Origin: Bacillus sp. UNC41MFS5
Lineage (GTDB): Bacteria; Bacillota; Bacilli; Bacillales_B; DSM-18226
Assembly: GCF_000686805.1 (NCBI RefSeq)
Contig: NZ_KK366017.1
Coordinates: forward strand, 310,001-374,000
Reading direction: 5' to 3'
Length of the DNA: 64,000 nucleotides
Made by a program: the position numbers and the translations under genes. The notes under the pieces were generated by a model that was not told the origin of the DNA, did not search any database, and saw only the letters and a list, made by a program, of their open reading frames with translations. Every line of letters begins with the position of its first letter. The stretch's first letter is position 1. Positions 52,749 to 61,780 of the stretch are shown here, piece after piece.

Positions 52749-52761
52749 GGTGCCTGACACC
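52749..52761. repeat. Dispersed inverted repeat, copy 7 (GGTGCCTGACACC)
   Basis: In the divergent region between the regulator gene and pabB, 47 bases before the pabB start. Confidence 0.85.
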
Positions 52762-52807
52762 CTTTTCAAGTATGATAAAAAAAGAGAAAAGTTAAGGAGT
52801 GAATTGG

Positions 52808-54208
52808 TTGACACAACTTCATTTATACTGTAAAAAAATTCCTTTTACTTATTCAAGGTTTTTCAGTCAATATCGTGTACTGGCTGAGAAATACACCCAT
52901 CATGTGCTGTTGGAAAGCGGCCGCGGCGGGCGCTACAGCATTGCTGCATTTCAGCCTGAGGCGATAATAAAAGGGAAAAACCATATGCTTGAAATTCAAA
53001 ATGAAAATGGTACCGAGAAACAGGAAGGGAATCCATTACACTTATTGATGGAATATATGAACCGGTATCATGTCGATAAAATAGAAGGTCTTCCTAGTTT
53101 CCTGGGAGGTGCAATTGGTTACATAAGCTATGATTATGCTAGGTACATTGAAGTTCTTCCTGATCTTGCAACAGATGATTTACAAATACCGGAAATCTAC
53201 TTTTATATTGTGAAAGAATGGTTTGTCTTTGATCATAAAGAAGAGATTTTGTGGCTTATGTTTTTAGCTGAAAATGACCAGGGGATGGAGGAGAAAATTT
53301 CCTTATGGGAAAAACAATGGATTCAAGATACCCCCTCCATTCAAACAAAAAAGCCTAGAGAAAGTAACTATAATAATCTAGAGGTTTCAATGACAGAAGA
53401 TGAATTTATTCAGGCTGTTATCAAGATTCAAGAATATATTGGACAAGGCGATGTATTTCAGGTGAACCTTGCCGTCCGCCAATCAAAACCGATTGAAGTA
53501 GAAGCGCTTGAAGTTTATGAAGAATTAAGGTCCTTAAATCCATCTCCATATATGGCCTATCTACATACACCAGACTTTCAACTCGTCAGTGGGTCCCCTG
53601 AACTTCTCGTCAAAAAAGATGGACAAGAAGTAAGTACACGTCCGATTGCTGGTACCCGCTCTAGAGGCAAGAATCACAATGAAGACATCCAACTCGCCAA
53701 TGAATTAATTGAAAATGAAAAAGAGCGTGCGGAACATGTGATGTTAGTGGATTTAGAGCGAAATGATCTTGGGAGGGTATGTAAGTATGGGACTGTCGAG
53801 GTCAATGAATTTATGGTCATTGAAAAGTATTCCCATGTCATGCATATTGTCTCCAATGTAAGAGGAGAATTAGCGGAAGACAAATCAAGCTTTGATATCA
53901 TTGATTCTGTTTTCCCAGGAGGGACCATAACTGGCGCACCTAAAGTTCGTACAATGGAAATAATCGAGGAACTTGAGCCCGTTCAAAGAGGAGTGTACAC
54001 CGGTTCTCTGGGCTGGATTGATTTTAGCGGCGATTTAGAATTAAACATTATTATCCGCACCATGCTTGTTAAAGATGGGATGGCACATGTGCAAGCGGGG
54101 GCAGGAATCGTTATTGATTCTAATCCAAAGCATGAGTACAAAGAATCGATGAAAAAAGCAGCGGCATTATGGAAAGCGAAAGAAATGGCAGAGGAGGTAG
54201 AGCAATGA
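52808..54208 (+). CDS. pabB: Aminodeoxychorismate synthase component I (PabB)
   Basis: A 466-residue chorismate-utilising enzyme that, with the PabA glutaminase, makes 4-amino-4-deoxychorismate for folate. Typical segments: [32 protein letters not shown], the conserved [28 protein letters not shown] and [16 protein letters not shown]. The PIAGT form replaces the PIKGT of E. coli PabB. TTG 52808 follows AAGGAG by 8 bases; GTG 52799 overlaps that site. The PabC gene behind pabA supports PabB rather than TrpE. Confidence 0.88.
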   Translation: MTQLHLYCKKIPFTYSRFFSQYRVLAEKYTHHVLLESGRGGRYSIAAFQPEAIIKGKNHMLEIQNENGTEKQEGNPLHLLMEYMNRYHVDKIEGLPSFLGGAIGYISYDYARYIEVLPDLATDDLQIPEIYFYIVKEWFVFDHKEEILWLMFLAENDQGMEEKISLWEKQWIQDTPSIQTKKPRESNYNNLEVSMTEDEFIQAVIKIQEYIGQGDVFQVNLAVRQSKPIEVEALEVYEELRSLNPSPYMAYLHTPDFQLVSGSPELLVKKDGQEVSTRPIAGTRSRGKNHNEDIQLANELIENEKERAEHVMLVDLERNDLGRVCKYGTVEVNEFMVIEKYSHVMHIVSNVRGELAEDKSSFDIIDSVFPGGTITGAPKVRTMEIIEELEPVQRGVYTGSLGWIDFSGDLELNIIIRTMLVKDGMAHVQAGAGIVIDSNPKHEYKESMKKAAALWKAKEMAEEVEQ

Positions 54209-54798
54209 TATTTATGATAGATAATTACGATTCCTTTACCTTTAATTTAGTGCAATATTTAGGTGAATTGGGAGAAGAATTAGTGGTTAAGCGAAATAAT
54301 CAAACGTCGATTGAAGAGATTACAGAACTACAGCCTGAATTCTTAATGGTGTCTCCAGGGCCATGCAGTCCAAATGAAGCGGGAATCAGCTTGGATGCGA
54401 TTCAAGCATTCGCAGGGAAAATCCCAATATTCGGTGTGTGCCTAGGCCAGCAAGCAATTGCTCAGGCTTTTAATGGAGATGTTATTCGCGCGGAAAGGCT
54501 GATGCACGGGAAAACATCCGATATGTATCATGACGGAAAGACAATTTTTCGAGGATTGCCAAACCCTTTTCCGGCTACTCGATACCATTCATTAATAGTC
54601 AAACGAGAGACTTTGCCTGAATGCTTTGAGATTTCCGCATGGACAAAAGAAGGAGAAATTATGGCCATTCGTCATAAAGAGTTACCGATTGAAGGAGTCC
54701 AGTTTCACCCCGAATCTATTTTAACAACATCGGGAAAAGAGTTGTTACGTAACTTCGTCCATCACTATAAAAATATTGCTATTCAAAAGGGTTATTAA
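54205..54798 (+). CDS. pabA: Glutamine amidotransferase PabA (TrpG family)
   Basis: A 197-residue class I glutaminase that supplies ammonia to PabB. Catalytic Cys in [14 protein letters not shown], His and Glu in [13 protein letters not shown]; the N-terminus [23 protein letters not shown] is typical. In Bacillus this subunit often also serves anthranilate synthase. ATG 54205 overlaps the pabB stop by 4 bases. Confidence 0.93.
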   Translation: MIFMIDNYDSFTFNLVQYLGELGEELVVKRNNQTSIEEITELQPEFLMVSPGPCSPNEAGISLDAIQAFAGKIPIFGVCLGQQAIAQAFNGDVIRAERLMHGKTSDMYHDGKTIFRGLPNPFPATRYHSLIVKRETLPECFEISAWTKEGEIMAIRHKELPIEGVQFHPESILTTSGKELLRNFVHHYKNIAIQKGY

Positions 54799-54800
54799 AA

Positions 54801-55667
54801 ATGTTTATCCATTTAAACGGACAGTTTTTATCAAAAGAAGAGGCGATGATTTCCCCGTTTGATCATGGTTTTTTATATGGAATGGGGTTATTTGAAACCT
54901 TCCGGATTTATGAAGGACATCCCTTCCTGCTAGATGACCATTTAGAGCGTCTTAATCAAGGATTAGAGGTTCTAAACATCAGCTATCGTTTTGAGCGTGA
55001 TGAAACGAATAAAATCCTGCAAGAATTATTAAAAGTAAACAGTTTGACCAATGCTTATCTAAGGCTAAATGTCTCGGCTGGTATAGGGGATATTGGTTTG
55101 CAAGTGGAGCCATATACTAACCCAAATATTCTTTTTTTGTCTAAACCATTACCTCAGGCAGAGGGATTAACAGAAAAAAAGGCAATCTTATTGGAACTGA
55201 AACGAAACAGTCCCGAAGGAAATGAACGTTTGAAGTCTCATCATTTTATGAACAATATCTTGGCAAAAAGAGAAATCGGACATACTGCAGATATAGAAGG
55301 GATTTTCCTAAATGAGGAAGGATACTTAGCAGAAGGGATTGTCTCTAATATCTTTTGGGTAAAAGGAAATGTCGTATATACCCCATCCGTACAAACTGGG
55401 ATTTTAAATGGGATTACACGTCAGTTTGTTAGCGAATTAGCAACGAAACATAATCTGATTGTAGAAGAGGGGCTTTATTCCTTAGAACACAGCTTTGAGG
55501 CCGATGAGATGTTTGTCACTAATTCCATTCAAGAGATCGTCCCCATTTCTACATTTGAAGGACATGAATTTCCTGGTAAACGAGGCCAAATAGTTCAACT
55601 ATTGCATCGTGAATATCGCCATTATTGTAAAAGTCTGTGGTCAAAGCATGGATTAAGGAGTGAATAA
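54801..55667 (+). CDS. pabC: 4-amino-4-deoxychorismate lyase (PabC)
   Basis: A 288-residue PLP enzyme of fold type IV that releases pyruvate to give p-aminobenzoate. The PLP Lys is in ERLKSHHFMNNILAKREI, the conserved Glu in LAEGIVSNIFWVKG and the phosphate-binding residues in TNSIQEIVPI. It starts two bases after pabA and completes the PABA branch. The folate genes folP, folB and folK that follow pabC in B. subtilis are not here. Confidence 0.9.
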   Translation: MFIHLNGQFLSKEEAMISPFDHGFLYGMGLFETFRIYEGHPFLLDDHLERLNQGLEVLNISYRFERDETNKILQELLKVNSLTNAYLRLNVSAGIGDIGLQVEPYTNPNILFLSKPLPQAEGLTEKKAILLELKRNSPEGNERLKSHHFMNNILAKREIGHTADIEGIFLNEEGYLAEGIVSNIFWVKGNVVYTPSVQTGILNGITRQFVSELATKHNLIVEEGLYSLEHSFEADEMFVTNSIQEIVPISTFEGHEFPGKRGQIVQLLHREYRHYCKSLWSKHGLRSE

Positions 55668-55669
55668 CC

Positions 55670-56440
55670 TTGAAAGAAAAAATACTCGCTGAAATCCAAA
55701 AAATTGAAGAGCAATATGAAGTAAAAGTCTGTCTTGCCGTCGAATCTGGGAGCAGAGCATGGGGATTTCCATCCAAGGATAGTGATTACGATGTTCGGTT
55801 TATTTATGTCCACAAAAAGGACTGGTATTTGAGCATTGACCAAAAGCGAGAAGTGATCGAACTTCCAATAAATGATCTCCTTGATATCAATGGATGGGAA
55901 ATACGAAAGGCCCTCAAACTGTTTAGAAAATCTAATCCACCACTGATGGAGTGGCTCCATTCGGGAATAGTGTATTATCAAGCCTTTTCCTTAGTAGATA
56001 AATTGAAAGCAATCCAGAATCAAGTGTTCTTACCACAATCCGCTCTCTATCATTACTTAAATATGGCAAAAGGCAATTTTCGTGATTATCTCCGTGGAGA
56101 TCATGTGAAAATTAAAAAGTACTTTTATGTCCTTAGACCCGTTTTAGCTTGTATATGGATTGAAAGATACAATACAGTCCCGCCCATTGAATTTCAAACA
56201 TTGGTAGAAGAGCTTCTTGATGAGGGGCAACTAAAGCAGGAAATCCTTACCTTGCTTGAAAGGAAAATCAGCGGCGATGAACTCAACCTTGAGCCGAAGG
56301 TTAATGCCATAAATGACTTTTTAGAAAAAGAAATCAATCGGCTTGAGGAATATACGAAAACCCTTAAAGTATCCAAAGCGGATATGACCCCAGTCTTGGA
56401 TGATCTATTCCGAGATATTCTTGATGAGGTTTGGGCATAA
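55670..56440 (+). CDS. Predicted nucleotidyltransferase (RlaP/YcgL-like)
   Basis: A 256-residue cytosolic protein of the DNA polymerase beta superfamily. The active site reads ESGSRAWGFPSKDSDYDVRFIYV, with GS and DxD as in nucleotidyltransferases. C-terminal to it is a helical part (LYHYLNMAKGNFRDYLRGDHVKIKKYFYVLRPVLAC) as in the RlaP/YcgL group, linked to RNA repair in some bacteria. TTG 55670 follows AAGGAG. It lies two bases after pabC, so is co-transcribed, but a link to folate is not evident. Confidence 0.8.
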   Translation: MKEKILAEIQKIEEQYEVKVCLAVESGSRAWGFPSKDSDYDVRFIYVHKKDWYLSIDQKREVIELPINDLLDINGWEIRKALKLFRKSNPPLMEWLHSGIVYYQAFSLVDKLKAIQNQVFLPQSALYHYLNMAKGNFRDYLRGDHVKIKKYFYVLRPVLACIWIERYNTVPPIEFQTLVEELLDEGQLKQEILTLLERKISGDELNLEPKVNAINDFLEKEINRLEEYTKTLKVSKADMTPVLDDLFRDILDEVWA

Positions 56441-56473
56441 CCACCTCAGAATAAAAAAATGAATTACTTTGTG

Positions 56474-56505
56474 AGTCACTTTATATCAAAAGTGGCTTTT
56501 TGTTT
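56474..56505 (+). terminator. Terminator of the pab operon
   Basis: Stem AGTCACTTT / AAAGTGGCT (one G-T pair) with a 6-base loop, followed by TTTTGTTTT. Confidence 0.75.
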
Positions 56506-56610
56506 TATATAATTATTAGCGGAATAATTGTGAGAGGTATAAAAATTCATAATTTCTGCAAATTTTTGTTGTAGAATACCTTTTGAAATAAAAATTTTTA
56601 GGAGGTAAAT

Positions 56611-57183
56611 ATGAAAAGTGAAAAATTGGTGGTAGGATTTGTTTTTTTGATCTTAATGCTAATGTTGTCTGCCTGTGCTAACAATAGTAATGAGAAGGGT
56701 TCTGATGATAATAAAAAAATGGACCATAATAGTACGGATATGGAACATATGGAACACTCAAGTTCAGGTGAGATTCCTAATGGTTTAAAGGAAAAAGCGA
56801 ATCCAACCTATAAAGTGGGAAGTCAAGCTATTATCAATGCTGACCATATGGAAGGTATGAATAAGGCTAAAGCAACAATAGTGGGAGCCTATGAAACAAC
56901 AGCCTACGCCGTTACCTATACTCCAACTACAGGTGGAGAAAAAGTGAAAAACCATAAATGGGTGATTCAAGAAGAAATTAAGAATGCTGGTAGTACATCA
57001 TTAAAACCTGGAACGGAAGTTATCTTAGAAGCAGACCACATGGAAGGTATGAAGGGTGCCACCGGTACAATTAATTCAGCAGAACAAACAACTGTATATA
57101 TGATTGACTACACTCCGCTTGATGGTGGAGAAAAGGTTACAAATCATAAATGGGTAACAGAAAGTGAACTTTCAACCAAATAA
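56611..57183 (+). CDS. ydhK: YdhK-family lipoprotein with two DUF1541 domains
   Basis: A 190-residue lipoprotein. Lipobox LSAC (Cys at residue 22), then a His/Met/Asp-rich linker (MDHNSTDMEHMEHSSS), then two DUF1541 repeats, each with ADHMEGM and NHKWV (about 64-120 and 130-187). Metal binding, probably copper, is suggested by the His-Met linker and by the copper genes behind it. AGGAGG before the ATG. The DsbD-like gene follows 30 bases later. Confidence 0.88.
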   Translation: MKSEKLVVGFVFLILMLMLSACANNSNEKGSDDNKKMDHNSTDMEHMEHSSSGEIPNGLKEKANPTYKVGSQAIINADHMEGMNKAKATIVGAYETTAYAVTYTPTTGGEKVKNHKWVIQEEIKNAGSTSLKPGTEVILEADHMEGMKGATGTINSAEQTTVYMIDYTPLDGGEKVTNHKWVTESELSTK

Positions 57184-57213
57184 AAGGTATATATATTGAT
57201 TTAAGGTGATCAA

Positions 57214-57948
57214 ATGTACAGTATTTTAAGTCAATTTAGCTCGCTCGTAAGTAAACCGTTTACCAATATAGCCTATAGTTTAGAAGCATGGCCAATAGTC
57301 TTTGCGTTTATTTTAGGACTTATTGGGGCTCTTGCACCTTGTCAGCTAACTGGTAATATTAGTGCTGTAACTCTTTATGGAAACCGTTCTATTCAAAAGA
57401 AAATCGCTTGGAAGGATGTTAGCTTTTTCACTTTCGGAAAAATAGTAGCATTTTCTTTATTAGGTATTTTGGTGTGGTTACTAGGAAGGGAATTTGAACA
57501 AAATCTTACTTTATATTTTCCGTGGCTTCGGAAGATAATGGGGCCTTTATTAGTTTTTGTTGGCCTGTTTATGATGGGTTTTATCAAATTAACAGGAACT
57601 TTAAATCTATTAAAGGGATTAAATGTATACAAGAGTGAAAATCCATTCGGCTCTTTTATGTTAGGATTTAGTTTTTCATTAGCATTCTGTCCGACTATGT
57701 TTGTACTTTTCTTTGTCACCTTAATGCCTGTCGTATTGTCTAGTACTTATGGGTTTATTCTGCCCCCAATATTTGCAGTTGGAACCGCTATTCCACTATT
57801 GATTTTTATTTTTATCATCTGGTTCTTAGGTGGTAGTGGAGTGATAATGAAAAAAGGGAGAAAGTTTGGGATGGTGATACAAAAGATTGCTGGGATTCTG
57901 ATGTTTCTCTTAGGAATTTTTGATACATTAACTTATTGGTCATTATAA
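57214..57948 (+). CDS. DsbD/CcdA-like (UreH-type) membrane protein
   Basis: A 244-residue protein with six or seven helices. One Cys in helix 1 (GLIGALAPCQLTGNIS) and one in helix 4 (SFSLAFCPTMFVLFF) match the paired redox Cys of CcdA/DsbD transmembrane electron carriers. It could carry reductant to an extracytoplasmic thiol protein; alternatively it is a UreH/TauE-type metal or sulfite transporter. It is adjacent to ydhK and the cop genes, so redox or metal handling is plausible. Confidence 0.75.
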   Translation: MYSILSQFSSLVSKPFTNIAYSLEAWPIVFAFILGLIGALAPCQLTGNISAVTLYGNRSIQKKIAWKDVSFFTFGKIVAFSLLGILVWLLGREFEQNLTLYFPWLRKIMGPLLVFVGLFMMGFIKLTGTLNLLKGLNVYKSENPFGSFMLGFSFSLAFCPTMFVLFFVTLMPVVLSSTYGFILPPIFAVGTAIPLLIFIFIIWFLGGSGVIMKKGRKFGMVIQKIAGILMFLLGIFDTLTYWSL

Positions 57949-57960
57949 CAATAACAACAA

Positions 57961-57995
57961 AAAAACAACGAATGATTCATCGTTGTTTTTTTGTC
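57961..57995 (+). terminator. Terminator of the ydhK operon
   Basis: Stem AAAACAACGA / TCGTTGTTTT with loop ATGATTCA, then TTTTTG. Confidence 0.85.
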
Positions 57996-58067
57996 ATGAA
58001 TAATTTCTAGTATTTGAAAATAGTGCTGGTACCAAATCTAAGGTTTTGATGAAGAGTGTGGCGAAAA

Positions 58068-58175
58068 ATGACTAATTGGATCCTATATAAAAATATTCAA
58101 AAATCAAAACTAGGCAAATGTCCATCTTGCTCTAATGATTGCTCTTGTAGTGGGGGGAATTGCAAATGCAAATAG
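58068..58175 (+). CDS. Cys-rich micro-ORF, metallothionein-like
   Basis: A 35-residue open frame whose second half reads KCPSCSNDCSCSGGNCKCK: seven Cys in 18 residues as CxxC, CxC and CxC pairs. The first half is short and basic. No family was recognised. No strong ribosome site is seen (GAAGAG 13 bases upstream). It lies between the ydhK group and copZ, within 30 bases of the copZ operator, so copper binding is an attractive guess. It may also be chance, or the remnant of a longer Cys-rich protein. Confidence 0.4.
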   Translation: MTNWILYKNIQKSKLGKCPSCSNDCSCSGGNCKCK

Positions 58176-58197
58176 CATAATAAAAAATTAACATTTA

Positions 58198-58219
58198 CAT
58201 AGGGTAGGTGGGTATGGTA
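58198..58219. promoter_or_regulatory. CsoR operator upstream of copZ
   Basis: CATAGGGTAGGTGGGTATGG followed by TA; the right half GGGTATGGTA equals that of the B. subtilis copZA CsoR operator as remembered. It lies 125 bases before copZ. Confidence 0.7.
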
Positions 58220-58237
58220 ATATATAATTAAAGGAAA

Positions 58238-58252
58238 GATAATTATTAATAA
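58238..58252. repeat. GATAATTATTAATAA element upstream of copZ
   Basis: A 15-base sequence that recurs unchanged at 61598-61612 upstream of ycnJ. It resembles part of a Fur-type inverted repeat. Confidence 0.5.
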
Positions 58253-58344
58253 CCATCTTTCCAGTTCATGAAGTTATTGATAAGTTAATAACCACTATCT
58301 AAAGGCTTATAAAAAAATAAGTAATATGAAAGGGAGTTTATAAA

Positions 58345-58551
58345 ATGGAAAAATTAACACTGAAGGTTCAAGGAATGTCATACGGACATTGTGTGAAAGC
58401 GGTAGAAGGAAGTGTCGGTGCTCTTAAGGGGGTTACTTCTGTAAAAGTTGATTTAAAAGCAGCACAAGTGGATGTTGAATTTAATAACCAAGAGGTTACA
58501 TTAGATAAGATTAAAGAAACCATTGATGATCAAGGATACGATGTGAAATAA
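58345..58551 (+). CDS. copZ: Copper chaperone CopZ, first metal-binding Cys replaced by Tyr
   Basis: A 68-residue heavy-metal-associated domain (beta-alpha-beta-beta-alpha-beta). In the normal CopZ the Cu(I) loop is MxCxxC; here it is MSYGHC, with Tyr13 and Cys16 (codon TAC instead of TGC). The rest (HCVKAVEGSVGALKGVTSVKVDL, IDDQGYDV) is typical. AGGGAG before the ATG. It is followed by a hairpin and then copA. It should hand Cu(I) to CopA, but with one Cys only; altered affinity or loss of function is possible. Confidence 0.9.
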   Translation: MEKLTLKVQGMSYGHCVKAVEGSVGALKGVTSVKVDLKAAQVDVEFNNQEVTLDKIKETIDDQGYDVK

Positions 58552-58562
58552 ATAGTGAAAAG

Positions 58563-58590
58563 ACGTGCTAGTTGATAGCACGTTCTTTTT
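58563..58590 (+). terminator. Terminator between copZ and copA
   Basis: Stem ACGTGCTA / TAGCACGT with loop GTTGA, followed by TCTTTTT. copA then has its own operator. Confidence 0.8.
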
Positions 58591-58600
58591 ACAAAGAAAT

Positions 58601-58617
58601 ATACCTCTATAGGGTAT
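58601..58617. promoter_or_regulatory. CsoR-like operator upstream of copA
   Basis: ATACCTCTATAGGGTAT is an inverted repeat of the CsoR type, 15 bases before the copA start. It overlaps the region just before the ribosome site. Confidence 0.6.
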
Positions 58618-58632
58618 GAGGAGATGGCTTTA

Positions 58633-60837
58633 ATGAGTCAAAATTTTAAGGAAAGCAATTTGAAAATAAGTGGAATGACCTGTGCGGCTTGTGCTACGAG
58701 GATTGAAAAAGGTCTAAGAAAATTAGACGGAATAGAAACTGCAAATGTTAATCTAGCCTTAGAGAGTTCGAATGTTAAATATAATCCAGAAAAAATCGAT
58801 CTAAGAGAAATTGAAAAAAAAATCAAGGATCTAGGTTATGATGTTATAAATGATAAAAGTGATACAGGTGATCACCGGCAAAAGGAAATAGATAAACAAT
58901 CCGGGAAGTTTATTTTTTCAGCAATCCTTTCTTTCCCACTATTATGGGCAATGGTTGGTCACTTTTCATTCACATCATTTTTATGGGTTCCAAAAATGTT
59001 TATGAATCCATGGGTGCAATTTGCACTGGCTACTCCGGTACAGTTTTTAATCGGGAAACAATTTTATGTTGGAGCCTATAAAGCATTGAAAAATAAAAGT
59101 GCCAATATGGATGTTCTTGTTGCTTTAGGTACATCAGCCGCATATTTTTATAGTTTGTATCTATCTGTACTTACTCTTGGAAGTATGGCGCATTCAGTAG
59201 AACTTTATTATGAAACAAGTTCTATTCTTATTACCTTAATTATTCTCGGGAAGCTTTTTGAAGCAAAGGCAAAAGGGCGTTCATCTGAAGCGATTAAGAA
59301 ACTTATGGGTCTGCAAGCAAGGACAGCAACTATTGAAAGGTTGGGAATTGAACAGCAAGTTCCTATTGAAGAAGTTAAGGTTGGCAACATTCTGCATATT
59401 AAGCCTGGTGAGAAGATTCCAGTAGATGGAAAAATAGTAGAAGGTACATCAGCAATTGATGAGTCGATGCTTACAGGTGAAAGTGTCCCGGTTGATAAAA
59501 AAATAGGTGATGAAGTTATTGGTGCGACAATTAATAAAAATGGATTTTTAAAAGTGGAAGCAACAAAAGTAGGAAGAGATACGGCTTTAGCTCAAATTAT
59601 TAAGGTAGTGGAGGAAGCACAAGGTTCAAAGGCTCCTATTCAACGCCTTGCGGACCAGATTTCTGGAGTGTTTGTCCCTATTGTTGTGGCTCTTGCTGTA
59701 ATAGCATTCATAGTTTGGTATGTATGGGTAACACCTGGTGATTTTGCTAATGCTCTTGAAAAGATGATTGCTGTCCTTGTTATTGCCTGTCCATGTGCGC
59801 TGGGTTTGGCAACGCCGACTTCGATTATGGCTGGTTCAGGTCGTTCTGCCGAATACGGAATTCTGTTTAAAGGCGGCGAACATTTAGAAATGACACATAA
59901 AATTTCTACTGTTGTTTTGGATAAAACCGGTACAGTAACAAACGGAGCACCTGTTTTAACAGATGTTTTCACAAATCAAAATCAATCAGAGGAAGAATTC
60001 CTATCACTAGTTGGCTCAGCAGAAAAACAATCAGAGCATCCACTAGCACAAGCAATCGTTCAAGGTATTAAAGATAAGGGGATATCTTTAAAGAATGTAA
60101 CGGAATTTGAAGCGATTCCTGGATTTGGTATAAAAGCAAAAGTGGATGGAAAAGAGTTGTTAGTTGGAACAAGGCAGTTAATGAGTAAGTTTAATGTACC
60201 TGTCGAAAATGCTTATGATCAGATGAGTGAATTAGAAAGGGGTGGGAAAACAGCGATGCTTGCTACTATAGATGGCCAATATGCAGGTATGGTGGCTGTG
60301 GCGGATACAATTAAAGAGACATCCAAAACAGCTATCGACCGCCTTAAGAATATGGGGATTGAAGTAATTATGATTACAGGCGATAATCAACAGACCGCAA
60401 AAGCAATTGCAGCCCAAGTGGGTATCGACACTGTCATTGCTGAGGTCCTTCCTGAAGGCAAGGCAGATGAAATAAAGAAATTACAGGCAGTAGGTAAGAA
60501 AGTTGTAATGGTCGGGGATGGAATCAATGACGCCCCAGCCCTTGCAGTTGCAGATATTGGAATGGCTATTGGAACCGGAACAGATGTTGCAATGGAAGCA
60601 GCAGATATAACGCTAATTCGAGGGGATTTAAATAGTATTGCTGATGCCATATTTATGAGTAAAAAAACAATCCGTAATATTAAGCAAAATCTATTTTGGG
60701 CGCTTGCCTATAATACACTTGGTATTCCAATCGCTGCTCTTGGATTCCTTGCTCCATGGCTTGCTGGTGCAGCAATGGCGTTCAGTTCAGTTTCTGTTGT
60801 TCTCAATGCATTACGTTTACAAAAAGTAAAATTATAA
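58633..60837 (+). CDS. copA: Copper-exporting P1B-type ATPase CopA (single HMA domain)
   Basis: A 734-residue membrane pump that exports Cu(I) (or Ag). One N-terminal metal domain with [14 protein letters not shown] (Cys17, Cys20), eight helices, the ion-path motif CPC (Cys386, Cys388), phosphorylation site DKTGT with Asp430, TGES actuator loop, SEHPLA and [11 protein letters not shown]. Helices 7 and 8 show the Cu(I) residues YN and MxxSS. B. subtilis CopA has two metal domains; this has one. ATG 58633 lies 9 bases after GAGGAG; ATG 58624 abuts it. The partner CopZ is immediately upstream. Confidence 0.95.
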   Translation: MSQNFKESNLKISGMTCAACATRIEKGLRKLDGIETANVNLALESSNVKYNPEKIDLREIEKKIKDLGYDVINDKSDTGDHRQKEIDKQSGKFIFSAILSFPLLWAMVGHFSFTSFLWVPKMFMNPWVQFALATPVQFLIGKQFYVGAYKALKNKSANMDVLVALGTSAAYFYSLYLSVLTLGSMAHSVELYYETSSILITLIILGKLFEAKAKGRSSEAIKKLMGLQARTATIERLGIEQQVPIEEVKVGNILHIKPGEKIPVDGKIVEGTSAIDESMLTGESVPVDKKIGDEVIGATINKNGFLKVEATKVGRDTALAQIIKVVEEAQGSKAPIQRLADQISGVFVPIVVALAVIAFIVWYVWVTPGDFANALEKMIAVLVIACPCALGLATPTSIMAGSGRSAEYGILFKGGEHLEMTHKISTVVLDKTGTVTNGAPVLTDVFTNQNQSEEEFLSLVGSAEKQSEHPLAQAIVQGIKDKGISLKNVTEFEAIPGFGIKAKVDGKELLVGTRQLMSKFNVPVENAYDQMSELERGGKTAMLATIDGQYAGMVAVADTIKETSKTAIDRLKNMGIEVIMITGDNQQTAKAIAAQVGIDTVIAEVLPEGKADEIKKLQAVGKKVVMVGDGINDAPALAVADIGMAIGTGTDVAMEAADITLIRGDLNSIADAIFMSKKTIRNIKQNLFWALAYNTLGIPIAALGFLAPWLAGAAMAFSSVSVVLNALRLQKVKL

Positions 60838-60840
60838 AGG

Positions 60841-60868
60841 AGAGCCATTTTGGCTCTTCTTTTTTTTC
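60841..60868 (+). terminator. Terminator of copA
   Basis: Stem AGAGCC / GGCTCT with loop ATTTT, then TCTTTTTTTTC. Confidence 0.8.
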
Positions 60869-61043
60869 TATTAAAGCTAAAGTGATGAAAAATTGAGGTC
60901 AGATTTTACAAATCTATGAACAAATGAATAGAAAATCAATACTCCATATTATCTCCAATAAAAACGCATACAATCTGCAAATTTCCCCATTACATTAAAC
61001 ATATGAACATTAGATGCATAAATAACTTTTTGGAGGTGGAAAA

Positions 61044-61486
61044 ATGAAGAATTTATTTTTATTTATATTTGCATTAGCATTTATCCTTTCATTCGATGTA
61101 ACGGCATTTGCAGATGAGGGGCATTCTCACTGCCCCGATATTAAACAAGCAACAGAGAGATTATTCCTTTAGATCTTGCTGGACATCTGGCTCATAACCT
61201 TTTCCACATCTTCACTGAAGGTAAGGCAGTATGGTTTAATTCAATTAGATTATTTGGAGTAGATTCAACTCCATCAAGTTTAAGTCTCGCCTCAACTTCA
61301 ACCGTACAAATGATTCAGTATCTAGTGATATTAATCGGGTTGGTAGGTACTTGTTATGTTGTGTACAGAATGGGTAGAGGTAAAATGACATCTTTTAAAG
61401 CTATGCTGCCATATTACGTACTAATGACGGTACTAGCAATCACTAATATTTATTTATTCTCCTTACCTATGATGCATAGGGTTTGA
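61044..61486 (+). pseudogene. Frameshifted His-rich exported membrane protein gene
   Basis: GGAGGTGG precedes ATG 61044, which opens MKNLFLFIFALAFILSFDVTAFADEGHSHCPDIKQATERLF and meets TAG at 61170-61172. A different frame, entered between 61142 and 61170, continues IPLDLAGHLAHNLFHIFTEG, a short linker, and two membrane helices (MIQYLVILIGLVGTCYVVYRMGR and YYVLMTVLAITNIYLFSLPM) to TGA 61484-61486. The pieces join to a protein of about 145 residues with signal peptide, His clusters (HSHC, HLAHNLFH) and membrane helices. It lies inside the copper locus. It is a broken gene, a sequencing error or a programmed shift. Confidence 0.7.
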
Positions 61487-61597
61487 TGTAGATAAAATAT
61501 GAACCAAAATGGGGACGGGATTAATTAAAATCTGTGCAGAAGTTTTAGTTAATCCCTTCCCTTTTATGATTATTACTTGAAAACCCAACTTTCTAAT

Positions 61598-61612
61598 GAT
61601 AATTATTAATAA
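61598..61612. repeat. GATAATTATTAATAA element upstream of ycnJ
   Basis: Identical to 58238-58252 upstream of copZ. Bases 61613-61780 contain no gene and should hold the ycnJ promoter. Confidence 0.5.
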
Positions 61613-61780
61613 AAATCCCTCAATTTCTGTAAAAGTTCAACAATTATTCACAAGTTGGTCAGATAAAGATATTGTTATTAACCCTATTTATCATTATCAT
61701 AGTATCGACAGTAGAAACTATTTTGCTTAAAGCTATAATTTAATTATTACAACAACGATTTTGATAAAGGGAGTGAGGGT

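Noticed and set aside
52808..54208. Anthranilate synthase TrpE instead of PabB
   Set aside because: The following genes are a TrpG/PabA glutaminase and PabC; no trp genes are near. The PIAGT motif alone does not decide.
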